A stretch of DNA of 64,000 nucleotides from Tricholoma matsutake (GCA_026075535.2 AP026541.1:434001-498000), one strand, 5' to 3'. Shown: positions 31,630 to 44,666, counted from the first letter of the stretch. The notes: a model not told the origin generated them from the sequence alone. Made by a program: numbers and translations.

Positions 31630-33100
31630 ATGTCATTGAATACCTACATCACCAAAGAAATGTGCATACAGTCACCTTATTTATATTTGCACAATAACAG
31701 AACAAGAATGAGTAAAAACACTGCCCCCTTGACACTTACAGCCAACAACCTGTCTCGAACCACGTCCACCCATACCCCTGTCAATACTCACAGTAGATTG
31801 TGCATCGAGCTGATCGTGGTGAACTCTAGCCCTCTCAGTTCACCTCTGACAACTCCTGAATGCAGTCTGAGCCCTGACTCCAACAAAGATCATAATTCAA
31901 CTGCAGCCCCTACCGCACCAGCTCCAGCATGTAAAGCATGCTCCAACACCTCCAGCGACTCTAGTGATTCTGAACAGATACCTGCCAGGCATCAAATGAG
32001 TGTCGACAATGTACAATATGCCCTCACAACTGTCACAGGTGGCAAGGGAAGTCATGCACCGGTTGTGTCGGCAGGTCATATCACAATCCCAATAATTTGC
32101 ATCTTTGAGAATGCATGTCGCTGATTCTTCCAGAACAACAAGACGCCAGAAGACAAGCGTGTTTTGAGTATCATTTACACTTTCGAATCCTTGGCTATAC
32201 AGTCCTGGATTACAACTCACCATGCCTGCATAGTAGACCTGACATTCATCGAGTTCTTCACAGAGTTCAAGAAAAAGTTTCTGCCAGCAATTTGGAAGGA
32301 TGACCTCATTGCGACACAGATCATGATGCAGAGTTTGCAAGCATTTCTGACCTGGACCAAAAGCATAATGGAGGCAAATGCAGAGCTCACTATTGCAGGG
32401 TCAGATTATCACATTGCAGAAGAGAAGTTATGTGCACATTTTGTCCCTTGTCTTTCCCTGGCCCTGAAAGCTTCATATGATGCAAACAACATGCATGGTA
32501 CCCTCAACGTGATTGCAGATCTTGATGCATGGATCCAGTGAGTACACCTCCTAGACTTAGAGAACCAGAGCAAGAGAGAGGAGTGGCTGAAGATTGCACA
32601 GTCCACAGCACGCACCAACATGAAGAGTGGTGGGACACATGGGGCTACCAGAACAGGAGGAAACACCTCGATGACCAGCACAGTGGCCAGTAGCAACACT
32701 CCAGCCATACTGACTAACACCATGAACACCCAACAGCCTCTCATGCTGAAGTTAACCCAAGCAGAAAATGACCTCTTGAGGGAGCACTGCAGATGTTTCT
32801 GTTGCAGAGTATTCTATGCAGGACACTATGCGCTGGAATGCCCACTCAGGACCAATGGGAGGCCAACTCCTGAGGTGTACAAGAACATTAATGTGGCAGC
32901 AGTGCTGAAGGCGAAAGCAGCTTTCGAGGTGAGAGGAACGACTGTAGTGGCCGCAATTTTCGAGGAGGAGGATGAAAGCAATGACTTTGAGATTGCAGGA
33001 GACGAAGCAGACAAGTACATGCTTGATCTTTCCTTACCATCACACTTGTGGTGGAACTGCTGCATCGATGCTCCCCTTACTTGTGCTCCCACCCTCATAC
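31630..33100 (+). pseudogene. gypsy2 Gag
   Basis: There is a Ser/Thr/Pro-rich N-terminus, and then after a stop at 32122 a capsid-like block (IIYTFESLAIQSWI, FFTEFKKKFLP, KSIMEANAEL, HFVPCLSLAL). After a TGA near 32539 comes a helical linker and a zinc-knuckle variant CFCCRVFYAGHYALECP, where I expect C-x2-C-x6-H-x4-C. The Gag C-terminus runs directly into protease. Stops appear where Arg or Glu would be expected. Confidence 0.75.
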
Positions 33101-36100
33101 GGGCACTTATTGACCACAGTTCACCCCCAGTGCTGATTCATCTGAAATGGTGGAAGTTTTGGGACTCATTTACTGCAAGTTATACAAGCCATTTTCAGTA
33201 TCAGGAACATTCATAGATGTAAAGAGAAACATGGACTCTAGTTTAACAGAGTATTGTAAATCACACCTCAATCACCAGATGCAGTATGGAAAGCAAAAGT
33301 TGTCAATGCAGTCATTTCCCCGAACCTTCAGACTGATATCATCCTGGGCCTGGATTTCCTGACCAGGAATAGGATAGTGGTTGACACAGAACTTAGAATG
33401 GTGAGGAATATGATTTGCTTAACCCGGCGCCAGTGTTTCCACCAGCAACACAATATGCACCACACAAGCACCATAAGGCAGAGACCAAGGCTTAGGGGTG
33501 CATTCCACGTTGACGCCATGCATCATTGCGGCTATTAAAAAAAGGATAGAAGAGTTAGCAGGACGAAAGATTCTAGAGACATTGGACACACTATACAAGG
33601 TGCGATACTCAGATTGTTTCCTGACAGACATCCCACACATGAACAATCTACCTACGAGCATATACCATCACATTGAAATTAAACCAGGTATGCCAGTCTC
33701 AGTAGGGTGTGCTTACTCATGCCCGAGGAAGTACAGAGAAGGTTGGAGAACCTTGATTGAGCAGCACTGGAAGGCAGGATGGATCCGCCTGTCATCATCA
33801 CCATATGCATCACTGTCTTCCATTATCCCAAAAGCAGATAGCTCAGTTCTGCCAAGATGGGTCAATGACTACAGGAAACTAAACAAAATGATAGTACCAG
33901 ATAACTACCTGCTACCCTGCATTGATGACATCCTAGCAGATTGTGCGAAAGGGAAAATCTGGGGGAAAATTGACATGATGAATTCACTCTTTCAGATGTT
34001 GGTCCACCCAGAGCACATTAAATATACCACAATGTTGACACCGTTTGGACTATGGGAGTGGGTAGTAATGCCAATGTGTTTGTGGAACTCACTGGCAACA
34101 CACCAAAGGCAGGTGACACAGGTGTTATCCAAGCTGATAGGACAGATCTGCCATGTATACCTGGATGATATAATTATTTGGTCATCATCACTGGTGGAAC
34201 ACAAAGTGAATGTGACATTGGTACTGGAAGCCTTGAGAGCAGCACAGCTGTACTGTTCAACTGAGAAGTTGTCCTTTTTCATGACAGATGTCCATTTCTT
34301 GGGACATGACATCTTGGCTGAGGGAATTGCTGCCAATGGCTCTAAAGTGGAGTGCATCTTAGGATGGTAAGCACCAAACTCAGCGAAGTAGGTGTAACAG
34401 TTCCTAGGTCTGGTGAGGTACATCAGTGCCTTTCTGCCTGCGTTGGCAGAACACATGGCAATACTTACACCGCTGATGAAAAAGGAATGCAACAGGTCAT
34501 TCCCAGGTTGGACGTCTGAACACCAGACCGCGTTCAATGCAATTAAAGAACTGGTTCTGGGTTGTGATTGCCTCACAACAATCGACCACCACAATCCTGG
34601 AGAAAATCAGATTTACGTGACTTGTGATGCAAGTAAATGACAAACAGGAGCCATACTTTCCTTTGGGCAGAGCTGGGAATTGGTGAGACTGGTGGTGTTT
34701 GAGAGTAGGCAGCTGAAAGCAGCAGAACTACACTATCCCAAACATGAGCAAGAGATGTTGAGTATTATGTGAGCACTTGCAAAGTGGAGAGTTGACTTAC
34801 TTGGGATGCACATTCATATATACACAGATCACAAGACAATTCAAAACTTCGATGGCCAGCAAGATTTGTCACTGCAGCAAGTGAGATGGATGGAATATCT
34901 ATCACAATATGAGTATACAATAACATACATAAAGGGCGAGGACAACACCATGGTGGACACATTGTCAAGGCTGACAGAGCCCGAGGAGACAACAATGAAT
35001 GTGGGAGCTGTGTTTGAGATAGAATCAAACCCGAAGCTATATGCGCAGATCAGACAAGGCTACGCACGAGACAAGTGGTGCAAGGGGATACTTGATGACC
35101 TGAAACAGGGTGTTGTGGATCCTAAGCTAGACATGAAATTCACAAATGGTTTGCTGTTCATGGGGTGATGGCTCATCATTCCACAGTACAAGGACTTGTG
35201 AGAGCAACTGTTCAGGCTAGCGCACAACCACCTTGGACATTTCGGAGGAGAGAAGACCCATGAGGCATTGAGAAAAAACTTTTATTGCCCAAGGATGAGG
35301 AAAAACTTATTGAGCGTGTACATCCCAGGATGTGGACCTTGCCAATGGAATAAGTCCTCCACAGCCAGGATGCCTGGGCCTCTACACCCTCTACCAATTC
35401 CAGACAAATGGTTTGACTCAGTGGTGATAGATTTCATAGGCCCATTGCCTGTGGACGATGGGTTTGATGCCATTGTGACAATGGTGGATCGCCTGGGAGC
35501 AGATTTTCAAATTGCCACATGTAAAATGACAATGACCGCTGAGGAATTTGCGAGCCTGTTTTTCGACAGGTGGTACTGCAAAAACAGATGCCCTTTGGAA
35601 ATAATTAGTGATTGCAACAAGATTTTCATGTCAAATTTTTGGAAGGCATTGATGTGACTTACAGGAATCCAACACAAGTTATCGACAGTGTACCACCCAG
35701 AAACAGATGGCTCCTCAGAGAGAACAAATAAAACACTGATTCAATGCTTGCGATTTCATGTGGAACACAACCAGAGTGGGTGGGTGAAAGCGCTGCCAAA
35801 GGTGCATTTCGACATGATGAACACTGTGAATGCATCAATGCAGGTGTCACCATTCATGTTGAAGACAGGGAGATCACCATGAATCGTCCTGCCAATGATC
35901 ACCAGAGGGGTGGAGGAGAGCACAGAGGACAGGGAGGAGAGCAAGAAAGCAGAGGAGCTGATTGAGAGGTTGAACAGCAAGGTAGAGGAAGCGAAGGACT
36001 GCCTGTTGGCTGTGAAGATCTCACAGGGACACCATGCCAACAAGGACCGTGGTTTGGATCTGGAATTTGGAGTGGTCAACAAAGTCATGCTGGAGACTGC

Positions 36101-36518
36101 TCACCAAAGGAGGGATTACATGCAGAAAAAGAGCAGCCGCGTCGCAAAGTTCATGCCGCAATGGGATGGGCCATATGAGGTCATGGAGGTGTTCCTGGAT
36201 TCATCAACTTACAGGTTGGCAATACTGAATTTGGGGGCATGGTGCACGACTTTTCACATATCCCACTTGAAGGAACATACAGAGAATGATGATGAGCAGT
36301 TCCTGGGGAGGAGAATGGAGAGGCCTGGCCCAATTGTGACAGCGGAGGGCACAATGGAGTATTTTGTGGAGAAAATATTAGATGAGAGACCAAGGGGAAG
36401 GGGAAGACAGTACCTTGTGCATTGGAAAGGATATGGACCGGAAGTGGATTTGTGGCAGCCACAGCTGGAGATGCTGGATACAGAGGCACTGGTGGAATGG
36501 GAGGGAAGGGCATGGTAG
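33101..36518 (+). pseudogene. gypsy2 Pol: protease, RT, RNase H, integrase, chromodomain
   Basis: The protease has ALIDHSSPPVLI (active site D-H-S/G of chromoviruses) near 33105, with TDIILGLDFL near 33340 after a frameshift. The RT is largely open (33498-34370), with LPRWVNDYRKLNK, the KIWGKIDMMNSLFQ core and an intact CHVYLDDIII box near 34155. RNase H has VTCDASK and the YTDHKTIQNF block. The integrase keeps HNHLGH...CGPCQWNK, VVIDFIGPLP, ISDCNKIF and GSSERTNK, so the catalytic acids are visible. The chromodomain is QYLVHWKGYGPEVDLWQP. Single stops break it at 34368, 34638, 34770, 35168, 35655 and near 35880. Confidence 0.88.
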
Positions 36519-36546
36519 GAAACAAAAGTTTGAAAGCATGGGAGAG

Positions 36547-36711
36547 TGTCAGAGATCCGATTCTCTTACAATGTGACTTCATACATCCGGCGCAACCATC
36601 AGCGATTCCGCATAACTGACATCACATGCCTGACACAATCACATGTCCAAGCGCACACATATCACATGCATCGCTCATTATATACAACAACTATTTGTAA
36701 TAGTAGAGTAC
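36547..36711 (+). repeat. 3' LTR of gypsy2, first part
   Basis: It matches 31195-31361 with a few substitutions and stops at GTAC (36708-36711), the left breakpoint of an inversion. Confidence 0.85.
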
Positions 36712-37140
36712 TGTTTGAGCTCTTGGTTAATGTGTTCAGTTTGACCATCCAACTGTGGGTGATATGCAGTCAAGGCTGAGATAGTGATTCCCAGTAGATG
36801 ATATAATTCACACATGAATTCAGTGATGAATTGGGGTCCTCGATCAGACAGCATCAATCAGGGGAGGCCATGCAGCTTCCAGACATTTTTGGAGGTAGAG
36901 TCAAGCTGAGCCCAGTGCAGTGATGGTTGAGTGGGTATGAAATGGCTTCATTTACTCACTGAGTCCACCATGACCATTGCAGTGTCGAATCCATGTGCAT
37001 CAGGAAGTTTGACAATGAAATCAACACTTACAATGTCCCATTGAGCTTCAGGCACCAGGAGAGGAATGGAAGGGAGCATCTACTCCCAACACTCAGGGAC
37101 CAAAGTGTGATGAAGGTGGTATCAATTCAAGGAAAGGTAC
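36708..37140 (-). other. Micro-inversion: gypsy1 integrase core plus the rest of the gypsy2 3' LTR
   Basis: On the minus strand this segment reads the remaining LTR (37140-37067), then PLLVPEAQWDIVSVDFIVKL and the rest of the integrase core to QTEHINQEL-type sequence at 36712. Both edges are GTAC. Turning it round completes the LTR on one side. On the other side it joins the core to IFVGKQQNDWGTLLPLGEFA at 37141 in frame. The catalytic D and D motifs are recognisable but mutated. Confidence 0.88.
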
Positions 37141-37515
37141 ATTCAAATTTTTGTAGGCAAACAACAGAACGATTGGGGCACACTCCTACCCCTGGGTGAA
37201 TTCGCATACAACAATCACATCCCCTCATCTACACAGCACTCCCCATTCTTTATCGATACTGGTAGACACCTCCAGATGGGTTTCAAACCTGATCAACATC
37301 CATCGAAGCTCAAAGCTGTCAACAAATTCGCAGATTGAATGAAGTCCATGCTAGATGAAGCATGGGCAGCCCTTTCGAAGTAGAAGAATGACATGGCGAG
37401 GTACCATAATCAACAGCAAACCCCAGCACCGAAGTTCGAGGTGGGCAAAAGGGTCTTTCTAGATGCTTTGGACATTAGCATGACCAGGCCCTCAAAAATG
37501 TTCAATATGGACAGG
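37141..37515 (+). pseudogene. gypsy1 integrase C-terminal part
   Basis: It reads IFVGKQQNDWGTLLPLGEFA and YNNH, the MARYHNQQQTPAPKFEVGKR block, and the start of a TRPSKM-type linker, with two stops at former Arg or Lys codons. It belongs downstream of the inverted core. The chromodomain end is missing, and the sequence changes to a Tnp2-like relic on the other strand near 37560. Confidence 0.8.
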
Positions 37516-37609
37516 CTCAATAATACTAAGGTTGTTAGAGGGGAGTGCATCAACAATTCATACCATAAATCCAGCATGGTGTATGAATGGTGCCTGCCTC
37601 TCCTCTTCT

Positions 37610-38713
37610 GTAGATAGCAATTGATATGAGTGGACTCTTATAAAGGCATATATTATTCCCTCCAGTGGAAGTCTCCAAATGTTTTTGAATGAATCCTGTA
37701 TCATGAGCCTGTGTCAATGGATTGTAGAACTTTATAGCACTGTTTCCTTTATGTGACTTTTCATAACTGAATGTGCACTCATCATGGTGCACCTGCAGAA
37801 GATGCTGGGCTTGTGGAGGGAGAATAATGGCATTTGGTGGATGGGGAAGATCAGAGAAAGCTCGGTATCATCTTCCTGTCTGGTGAAGATAATCAAGCAG
37901 ATTATGATAATCTACTTCCAGAAGACAAGGTGCCTTTGCTAGAATGTCTGCCACTTCTGTAGGCTGGAGATGTACTGGATGGTCATCCATGACCATGTTT
38001 GCTGGCTCAAGAATATCACATAATTCTTTTAAATGATCTTAACTGTGCAGCGAAGCATCTACATGTGCTTGATGACTCATCTGGTGGAGCATTGTAAGAT
38101 CTAAATCCCCTGATCTTGGTATTAGCTATCAACTTTTGAGCAATATAATTGAAACACATATGGAGATGATAATTGGTGTTCTTTTTTTCCAACTTTCCAT
38201 TCATTCATTCACCTGGAAACTCATTAAATTAAAAGATGCCAAAGGACCCCAATATTTGAGAAGAGCACCATTATGCATTGCATAATGATGGTTTGGCTTA
38301 GATGGACGATGTGGACAAAGTTGTTGAATAGCAGTTTGATATTGAATATAATGCTGAGTATAGGCATCAGCATCAGCATTGGAGGTTTGATATGCAGCTA
38401 CAATATTTGTTGCTGCAACAACATGATAGAAGCAGTAGAAGGGCTGGTGGTGGAAATTTGTGGCAGTAGTCATGTACCAGAATTCAGGAATAGTGAGGGG
38501 AAAGATACATGTGAAGAGGGTGAGATATTCCTGAGCTTTGAGTTTGCCATGGCTTGGTTCACCAAGATTGGTTGGTGGTCATTGTATCCATGTTGGAAGA
38601 GTAATATCATGAATGCAATCTCTCATTGCCTGTAGCTCAGTTTCTGTGAAGCTAAATGGCAAAGGGTCAACAGGAATATAGTTATCATCATCATCATCAT
38701 CATCATTGAAGTC
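37610..38713 (-). pseudogene. Tnp2/CACTA-like transposase, C-terminal part
   Basis: The minus strand from 38713 reads an Asp run, ELQAMRDCIHDITLPTWIQ, HGKLKAQEYLTLFTCIFP-like sequence, the HYIQYQTAIQQLCPHRPSKP block followed by NHHYAMHNGALLKYWGP, and GERMNGKLEKKNTNYH. This matches the order in Tnp2-family transposases (in many proteins: PNHHMALH, then FPFER-x-IG-L). Near 37790-37680 is the typical tail SHKGNSAIKFYNPLTQAHDT. Stops and frameshifts are present. The upstream part lies at 44675-44984, across a 5.9-kb insertion. Confidence 0.75.
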
Positions 38714-38747
38714 ATATGCATCAAGGGGGTGGCGGAATGGGAATCCC
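38714..38747 (+). repeat. TSD and left terminal inverted repeat of the 5.9-kb transposon
   Basis: TSD ATATGCAT (38714-38721) is followed by CAAGGGGGTGGCGGAATGGG and AATCC. The right end gives the same string with C/T and two inserted bases. Confidence 0.9.
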
Positions 38748-41700
38748 AAACTGTGGGTAGAGGGGGGGGTCCAGCCAGAGGCCAAAAAAAAAAAAACCAA
38801 CCTGTGCCCACATTAGGCTTTCCGCTGCCATTTGAGCACTGTAATTACTCTTTTTACTCTTCAGAAGCATTCAATGTTGACTGAAGCCCCCAATAGACAG
38901 TTAATACCTAATAATTGCTTGATAGTGTAATTTTTTACTGGTTCGTATTCTCTACAACCTCAAACCATCGAGCTTAATTGTATGGCATGCTGAAGAAAAG
39001 GTACTTATTGACATCATTGAGCCATAAAACAGATGAGCTAATGGGTAAAGTAGAAAAGATAGTGAGTTCACAGAGGAGAGCATGCTACAATGTCCAGCAT
39101 GCAGCGTAGACATTCATGTTGGACTCAGTGGCAGGAAAAACCTTGACAATCATAAAGGTTCCAAAGTGTGTCAAGCTGAATGTGATCGGTGGAGTGCTTC
39201 TGCTTGGCCCAAATCCAAGAAAGCCAATCAATCCTTGTATGCATTCTTCAAGGCAAAGGTTCCCCAAAACCTGCCACTCATATCAGCACAACCACCTATT
39301 TGCGCCTCAGAGTCAGAGATTCCATCCAAGCAATTGCTGCCGAAGAACAATGGTAGCATGGCCGGTTTGGAAGGACTACCTGATGCGCCTTTGACAAGCA
39401 CTGGGGAGCCCACATCCAATGTTTGTCAAAATGCATTGGAACTTCTCTCCAGCCTTCACACGGAGATCAAGCGAATCCCAGATGACAATCCACATGCAAC
39501 TACAGAACATCGGCTGCGACCTTTCAGAGGAGATCCAGCTCAGTTTTTCCACCCAGATGTCAACAATTGGGAAGATCTGTTGAACCCAATGATGAAAAAA
39601 GTGTTTGGGTGGGGAGAGGAAGAAATGCATGATTCTGTGAAGGAGATTATGCATTGCGGTAGATATGGGCTGGATGGATTTGTCACATTCCTACATTACT
39701 TTGTAATGCACCATGGTTTGAAGGGTGGGATGTTTGAGTCTAAGGTCATGGCAGTAATGGAAGAGCTGAAATCCAAGTTCATGAGGATGAAATGTGAAAA
39801 CAAGTTCTAGACACTTATGAGATACCCACAGATATCCATCCTACCCAATACTTCCGGAGGAAATTGATATCGATCAGATCGCTGACCTGGCAGATAACGC
39901 AGGACTGTGCATACCAGCTATTCCAACTAAATAAAGCAACATGGTTCTACCAGACAAAGAGAAGCATGTGTGTGGCCGAAATCTTATCATTTTCCCACTC
40001 GGCAAGAATCAGCATACATCGTACCAATTTGGCCTACATGGCGAGCAAATAATCCCATGGAACTACCATTCTATTGATGATAAGTTCTATCTACAAGCAA
40101 GGTCATGCATGAAGGAATTGGTGGATGAAGGAGAAGCTTGCCTCAAATGCAAAACCCTGAAATCAACATCCCTCTACGACAGCATTATACATTGAATGGA
40201 GCATGGTGTTCACAAAAACATGCCTCTTGCATATCATGGAGTTGGGGGTCTGGTCATGGCTGTCAGATGGAAGATTGATCAAGTGCAGCAGATGCATTTG
40301 ACAAAGCTGAACACTAGTCGGAAACTCTTGGGGAAAGTGGCAATGTTGGAGGACCACAAACAGTGGATTTTGGCAGTTGCGAGTGGCAGGGTGGATCATG
40401 TTGCCTCACTAGTGCAAGCAGGTTTAGCGCATCATGCAGGTGTTCGAAGCTTGATCCAGCAGTACAAATGTGCAGCGAACAAATTATACAAGCCCAAAGG
40501 TTATACAGAAGAAGACCTCATGCGATCGATTGTCATGTTATGACTCAGTGGTACATGTGTTGCAGAGTTCGCACACAGATCCTTATCACTACCGAGTCTC
40601 ACAACTATCAGACGCAATACCATCATTTGATCTCTTATTGTCTCGCCCTCTTGGCCCACTGTTGCAGAGGTTGAGAGCAATATAATGTCTTGTTTTGATG
40701 CTCTCTCTGCCATTGAAGATGACAACAGCCCAATCCTCACATTCCAAAACCAACCAGAGATTGTCCAACATCAGGTTCTGATGCTCGATGAACTGGCAAC
40801 TGAGAAATGGCTTCGATGGGATGATCTGACTGACAACTTTCAGGGTACACGCAGGGAGCACAACTTGAATATTTCGTTGAAGTTCTCATCTAAAAGGGAG
40901 TTAGATATGTTGTGTGATTCCCTAGATTTGGACGAGGTCCATCTGGCAAGTGAGGCATGTAATCCCCCAGGTCAAATATCAGCAGTTGAAACTTGAGGAC
41001 TGATGCACTGTTTGTCTCTAGGCAACAGTCACTGCACTGGGCGTGCTCTCCAAAAATCCCCATGAATATAGCATTCGTCCGATCATGTTCTCCGGTACTT
41101 GCAAGAAGGAAACAGGCACCCAACATGCAAAGTTAATCCAGACACTTCTTACAGCAAGTGAAAATCAGAAGAAACATGGTGGAGTCACTTACTGCACAGT
41201 TTCCATTGCGTCAGACAGGGAAGCAAAATGTGGTGATACCCTGGTCCATCTCACAATGAATTCTACACTGTCGTCGGATTCTCCAATCTATGAGCAACTC
41301 AAAGGCCTCAAGTTCATGAATTTTCTTGTCGGGCCCAATGATATAATGGCAGACAAGGATTTCAAGCATGTTTTCAAACGCCAGCAAAATCTTATGATGC
41401 ACAACAAAGGAATCATCACAGAGGGTTTCTGTATCACTCCATCCATCCTTCATATACACCTGCAGTCCAATGGGGTCTCTTCCTTTCGGCTTAGGGCTCT
41501 TCTCAATCTGAATGACCAACAAGATGTTGTCCTCAGTTACTCTCTGCTAAAGGAAATATGGTCACTTCCTGCCACACCAGCTGGTTCTGATCCCACATTT
41601 TGGCGGGCCCGTCGAGCTTTATACGTTTATGGACAGTTTGCACGTAATCTTATCATGCCCTATATCTGTGTTGACCTCAATCTTGATGAGCAGCTTATTC

Positions 41701-44666
41701 AGCTGAGTACAGCGGCACATTTGGCGCTTTATCTTTACAGTGATAATTCAGCACGCACTAAATTCATGCCCACTCAATCCTACGTCAACATCATGCTGAT
41801 GGTTAAAAACGTCTATTTTTGCATTGCAAAGTTCAAGATCGATACACCTTATGGAACATTCTACATCATCTTGCTTGGCACAGAGCATTTAGACCTCTTT
41901 TTTGGACTAGTGCGAACATCGGTCGGTCCTGACAACAATGTCGATACAATGCAGCTGGGAAGTCATGCTTCAGGTCTTACCGAAGTAGCAGTTATATTGG
42001 CTTGTCATCCAGAATGGGATCGCCCTCCTCAATGGTTGAAGCTCCCTGTCATTTCCAAAGAGTCTGGTGAAATCACTGCCAAACCAGATCACATCAACCC
42101 AGCCTCTTGGTGTGGTGACATTGAAGTTTCGAAGGTCAACCTTCAAACCTGCTGGATTCTCAGTTGACAGAGAGCCATTGAGATCGTTCCAGAAGCTTTC
42201 ATAGCCTTTGAACGTCTTGGCAGCACTTCTGGTGTAGATATTTTATCTCCCCTCGGTGACATTCTGGTCAATATTTGAGATGCTGATAATGAATATGATT
42301 GCTCAGAGATAGCAGACATGTATGCTGGTAGTTTGGAGGCCCCATTTGCTGACTCATCTGAACCTGTGGCTGATGCATCTGCTCTGAGTACTGCATGTAA
42401 TATTCCTTACACTCATGAAGGAGACATGGAAAATGCGATCACCAAAGAGGTTCCTCAAAGTACAACAATCACATCAGATATTGTCATAAATGGACAGAAG
42501 ATGATGAAAGCCAAGGCCCTGCGGCACAGGATGATGTATCAAACAAACCGCTCTTCAACTGATAGGTTGAAATGTGTCCAGCAGATAGCTTGTTTCAATG
42601 CAGTTCCTTCATCTGGGCTTGACTCAGACATCATCTTGTCTGACAGTGCACTTGGTGCCCCCTGTTTACGCATAGGAAACCCAATCGCCATCCTCGTATG
42701 ATGTGAAGGGCAGATATTTCTTGCTGTCACTCAAATTAATCGGTTACACTTTGCCTCTGACAGCAATCTTAATGAGATTCACCTACACCACCTTACTGAT
42801 AGCTCAGCAAAAGTTGATTTCCAGATTCTGCGTCTTTGTCCAGCAACTGCAGAAGACGATCCAACAAAAGAATATGACTGGTGCTGGTCTCTGCAGATGG
42901 ACTGTACCTGTGATGGCGTCCCTGGTTGGCTTGCTCATCCAATTAATCCATCCATTTCTGTTTGGACACCTGGAAAACCAACCTACCTTCTCGAGAGTTC
43001 TTTTTTGGTATCATTGGCATCTAATTTATATGCGGAATTGTTGCCACAGGACCATCGTGAAATTCCAGTTGTGAAACACTCTCTGTATTTCCCCTATTGA
43101 CATGAGGGAAAGGCCTGCTTTGTTTGCCAGGAGGATAAGGCTAGTTGTTCTTCTGGCGATATTTATGAAACCTCCGATTGTTCATTGTGTGGGCCAAGAG
43201 CACAGGTGAATCAATCAAATGGACAGCGCATTCTGGAACACATGGGTGCACATATTCTTTTTGATGGGACTATTGATAGTCATTCCCAGGAGTTGTGTGG
43301 TCTCTGCCTCTGACCATCACCGATGTGCAGGCTTACCCTGAAAAAGGGACGTGGTGCTGGGGCAGGTTACAATGTCGATATCAATGCCTCAACATGTATT
43401 AATTTGGTTCAGTTCAATTGTGCTATGGCGGCATGCTCATCGGAAGCATCTCCATGCTCAAATGTCCCAATCAACTGTCCTTTGTGTCCTGCCAAGACAC
43501 CTGCTGTTTGGACATACAACCTTCATACTCATTTCTGTGACTGGCATAAGCTTACAAATGCACAATCTCCACAGAAGGTTCAGCTCTTGGAATCGGAAAA
43601 ACAGGCCATGCATTGAATCTGGGAAGGACACTTCAATATCTCAAAGTCTCACAACTTGAAGAACAAAAAAAGGAGGCATTGACACTGTCTGAAATGCACA
43701 GCTCTCGAGCCGCCCTCCAGTCAGTACTACATATATGTATCAAGCTACATTGTTATTGACATCATGCATAGGAATATTGCTGAAGATGAACTCTCATCTG
43801 ACGGAGAGCCCCCTGACATTGAACTAGATGACGATGAAGACTTTCTCAGCACAGGGAAACCAGACACTGTTGGCCCTGGCACTTATGATCATCAATCCAA
43901 GTCTAATGCAGAATCAATAGATGATGAAGAAAACATCCCAGGACCCCCAAGTCCTGCACGATCAGAAACTATGGCCCCGTGGGTAGCTTTCACACCCAGT
44001 GTGGAACTTGCACAGGAGCCACCAAAAATGACTCGGAGCGATGTTATCCCCTCTCCTGGGCCATCTCATGCAATTGAGCATCTAGAGCAGCCTTGTGAAT
44101 TGAGTGAACACATTCGAATTCCAACAACTGCACAGATGGACTCGTCGACAGAGACTGGCAAGTGCACACGAAAGTCTCGTACATTTGATCTGAATGTGTG
44201 TATGTGTGGCTTGGAAGTATCTGAGGCAGAAATCAAGGAAGGTGATACCGTTATGCGGTGTAAAGTGCCAGGATGCGAGACTGAATGGGTATGTAAACCT
44301 CACCCTCGCAGATTTTGCACTTACTGACTAGCCTATTCTCAGTACCATCATGCATGTATGATGTACGATTTTGCCCCAAAAAATTGGTCGTGCCCTAGTT
44401 GTAAAGGTAGTAGCACTACTTCAAAGTGCCATTGTGCACTGTGAACCACCTCTGAGATGGATAGCTACTTCCCACATCCTTCCATGTTCAATTTCCATGC
44501 CATATGCATGGTATACACAAGATCTATGATATTTAGTTCTTTGAGAACATGTGCATGTGACCTAAATTACCATATATGGAAGGAGGGGTGGGGGAGGGGG
44601 GTCCAATGACGGCTGAAAAAAAAAAACTGAGTGGATGTCGGATTTTCCCATTCCACCACCCCCTTG
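38722..44666 (+). mobile_element. 5.9-kb TIR transposon carrying a DDE-like zinc-finger/PHD gene
   Basis: Terminal inverted repeats of about 25 bp begin CAAGGGGGTGG(C/T)GGAATGGG. The 8-bp TSD ATATGCAT is at 38714-38721 and 44667-44674. Excision with one TSD rejoins the Tnp2-like frame exactly between HINPYAY and DFNDDDD. Both subterminal regions carry a G-run followed by GTCCA and an A-run. The 8-bp TSD and the CA(A/G)NG start fit hAT. The internal protein reads less like known hAT and somewhat like P-type transposases. It contains one large gene on the plus strand and no other. It may define its own group. Confidence 0.9.
39082..44446 (+). pseudogene. Candidate transposase: N-terminal zinc finger, DDE-like core, C-terminal PHD-like finger
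   Basis: The N-terminus has a zinc finger (CPACS...HKGSKVC). After a helical region come a DGFVTFLHYFVMHHG segment and the block VLMLDELATEKWLRWDD, whose Asp sits in a strand like the first catalytic Asp of P/hAT-type RNase-H folds. A later CTVSIASDREAK may hold a second Asp, and FYIILLGTEHLDLFFGLVRT (near 41870) resembles the LE-FG-R helix carrying the final Glu. Further down are C2H2-like CPLCPAKTPAVWTYNLHTHF and a PHD-like C-terminus (CMCG, CKVPGCETEWVC, WSCPSC). One intron near 40957-41021 appears to be GC-AG. Eight internal stops are TGA at likely Arg codons. Function as the element's own transposase is inferred. Confidence 0.7.

Larger units (their letters stand above)
31195..37140 (+). 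mobile_element. Chromovirus gypsy2 inserted in the gypsy1 integrase
   Basis: 237-bp LTRs begin TGTAAGAGATCC (31195) and TGTCAGAGATCC (36547). The second half of the 3' LTR is found inverted at 37067-37140. The interior carries gag, protease, RT, RNase H, integrase and chromodomain on the plus strand. Flanks ATCCT and TTCCT suggest a 5-bp TSD with one change. About ten stops inactivate it. It is younger than gypsy1, which it splits. Confidence 0.85.
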
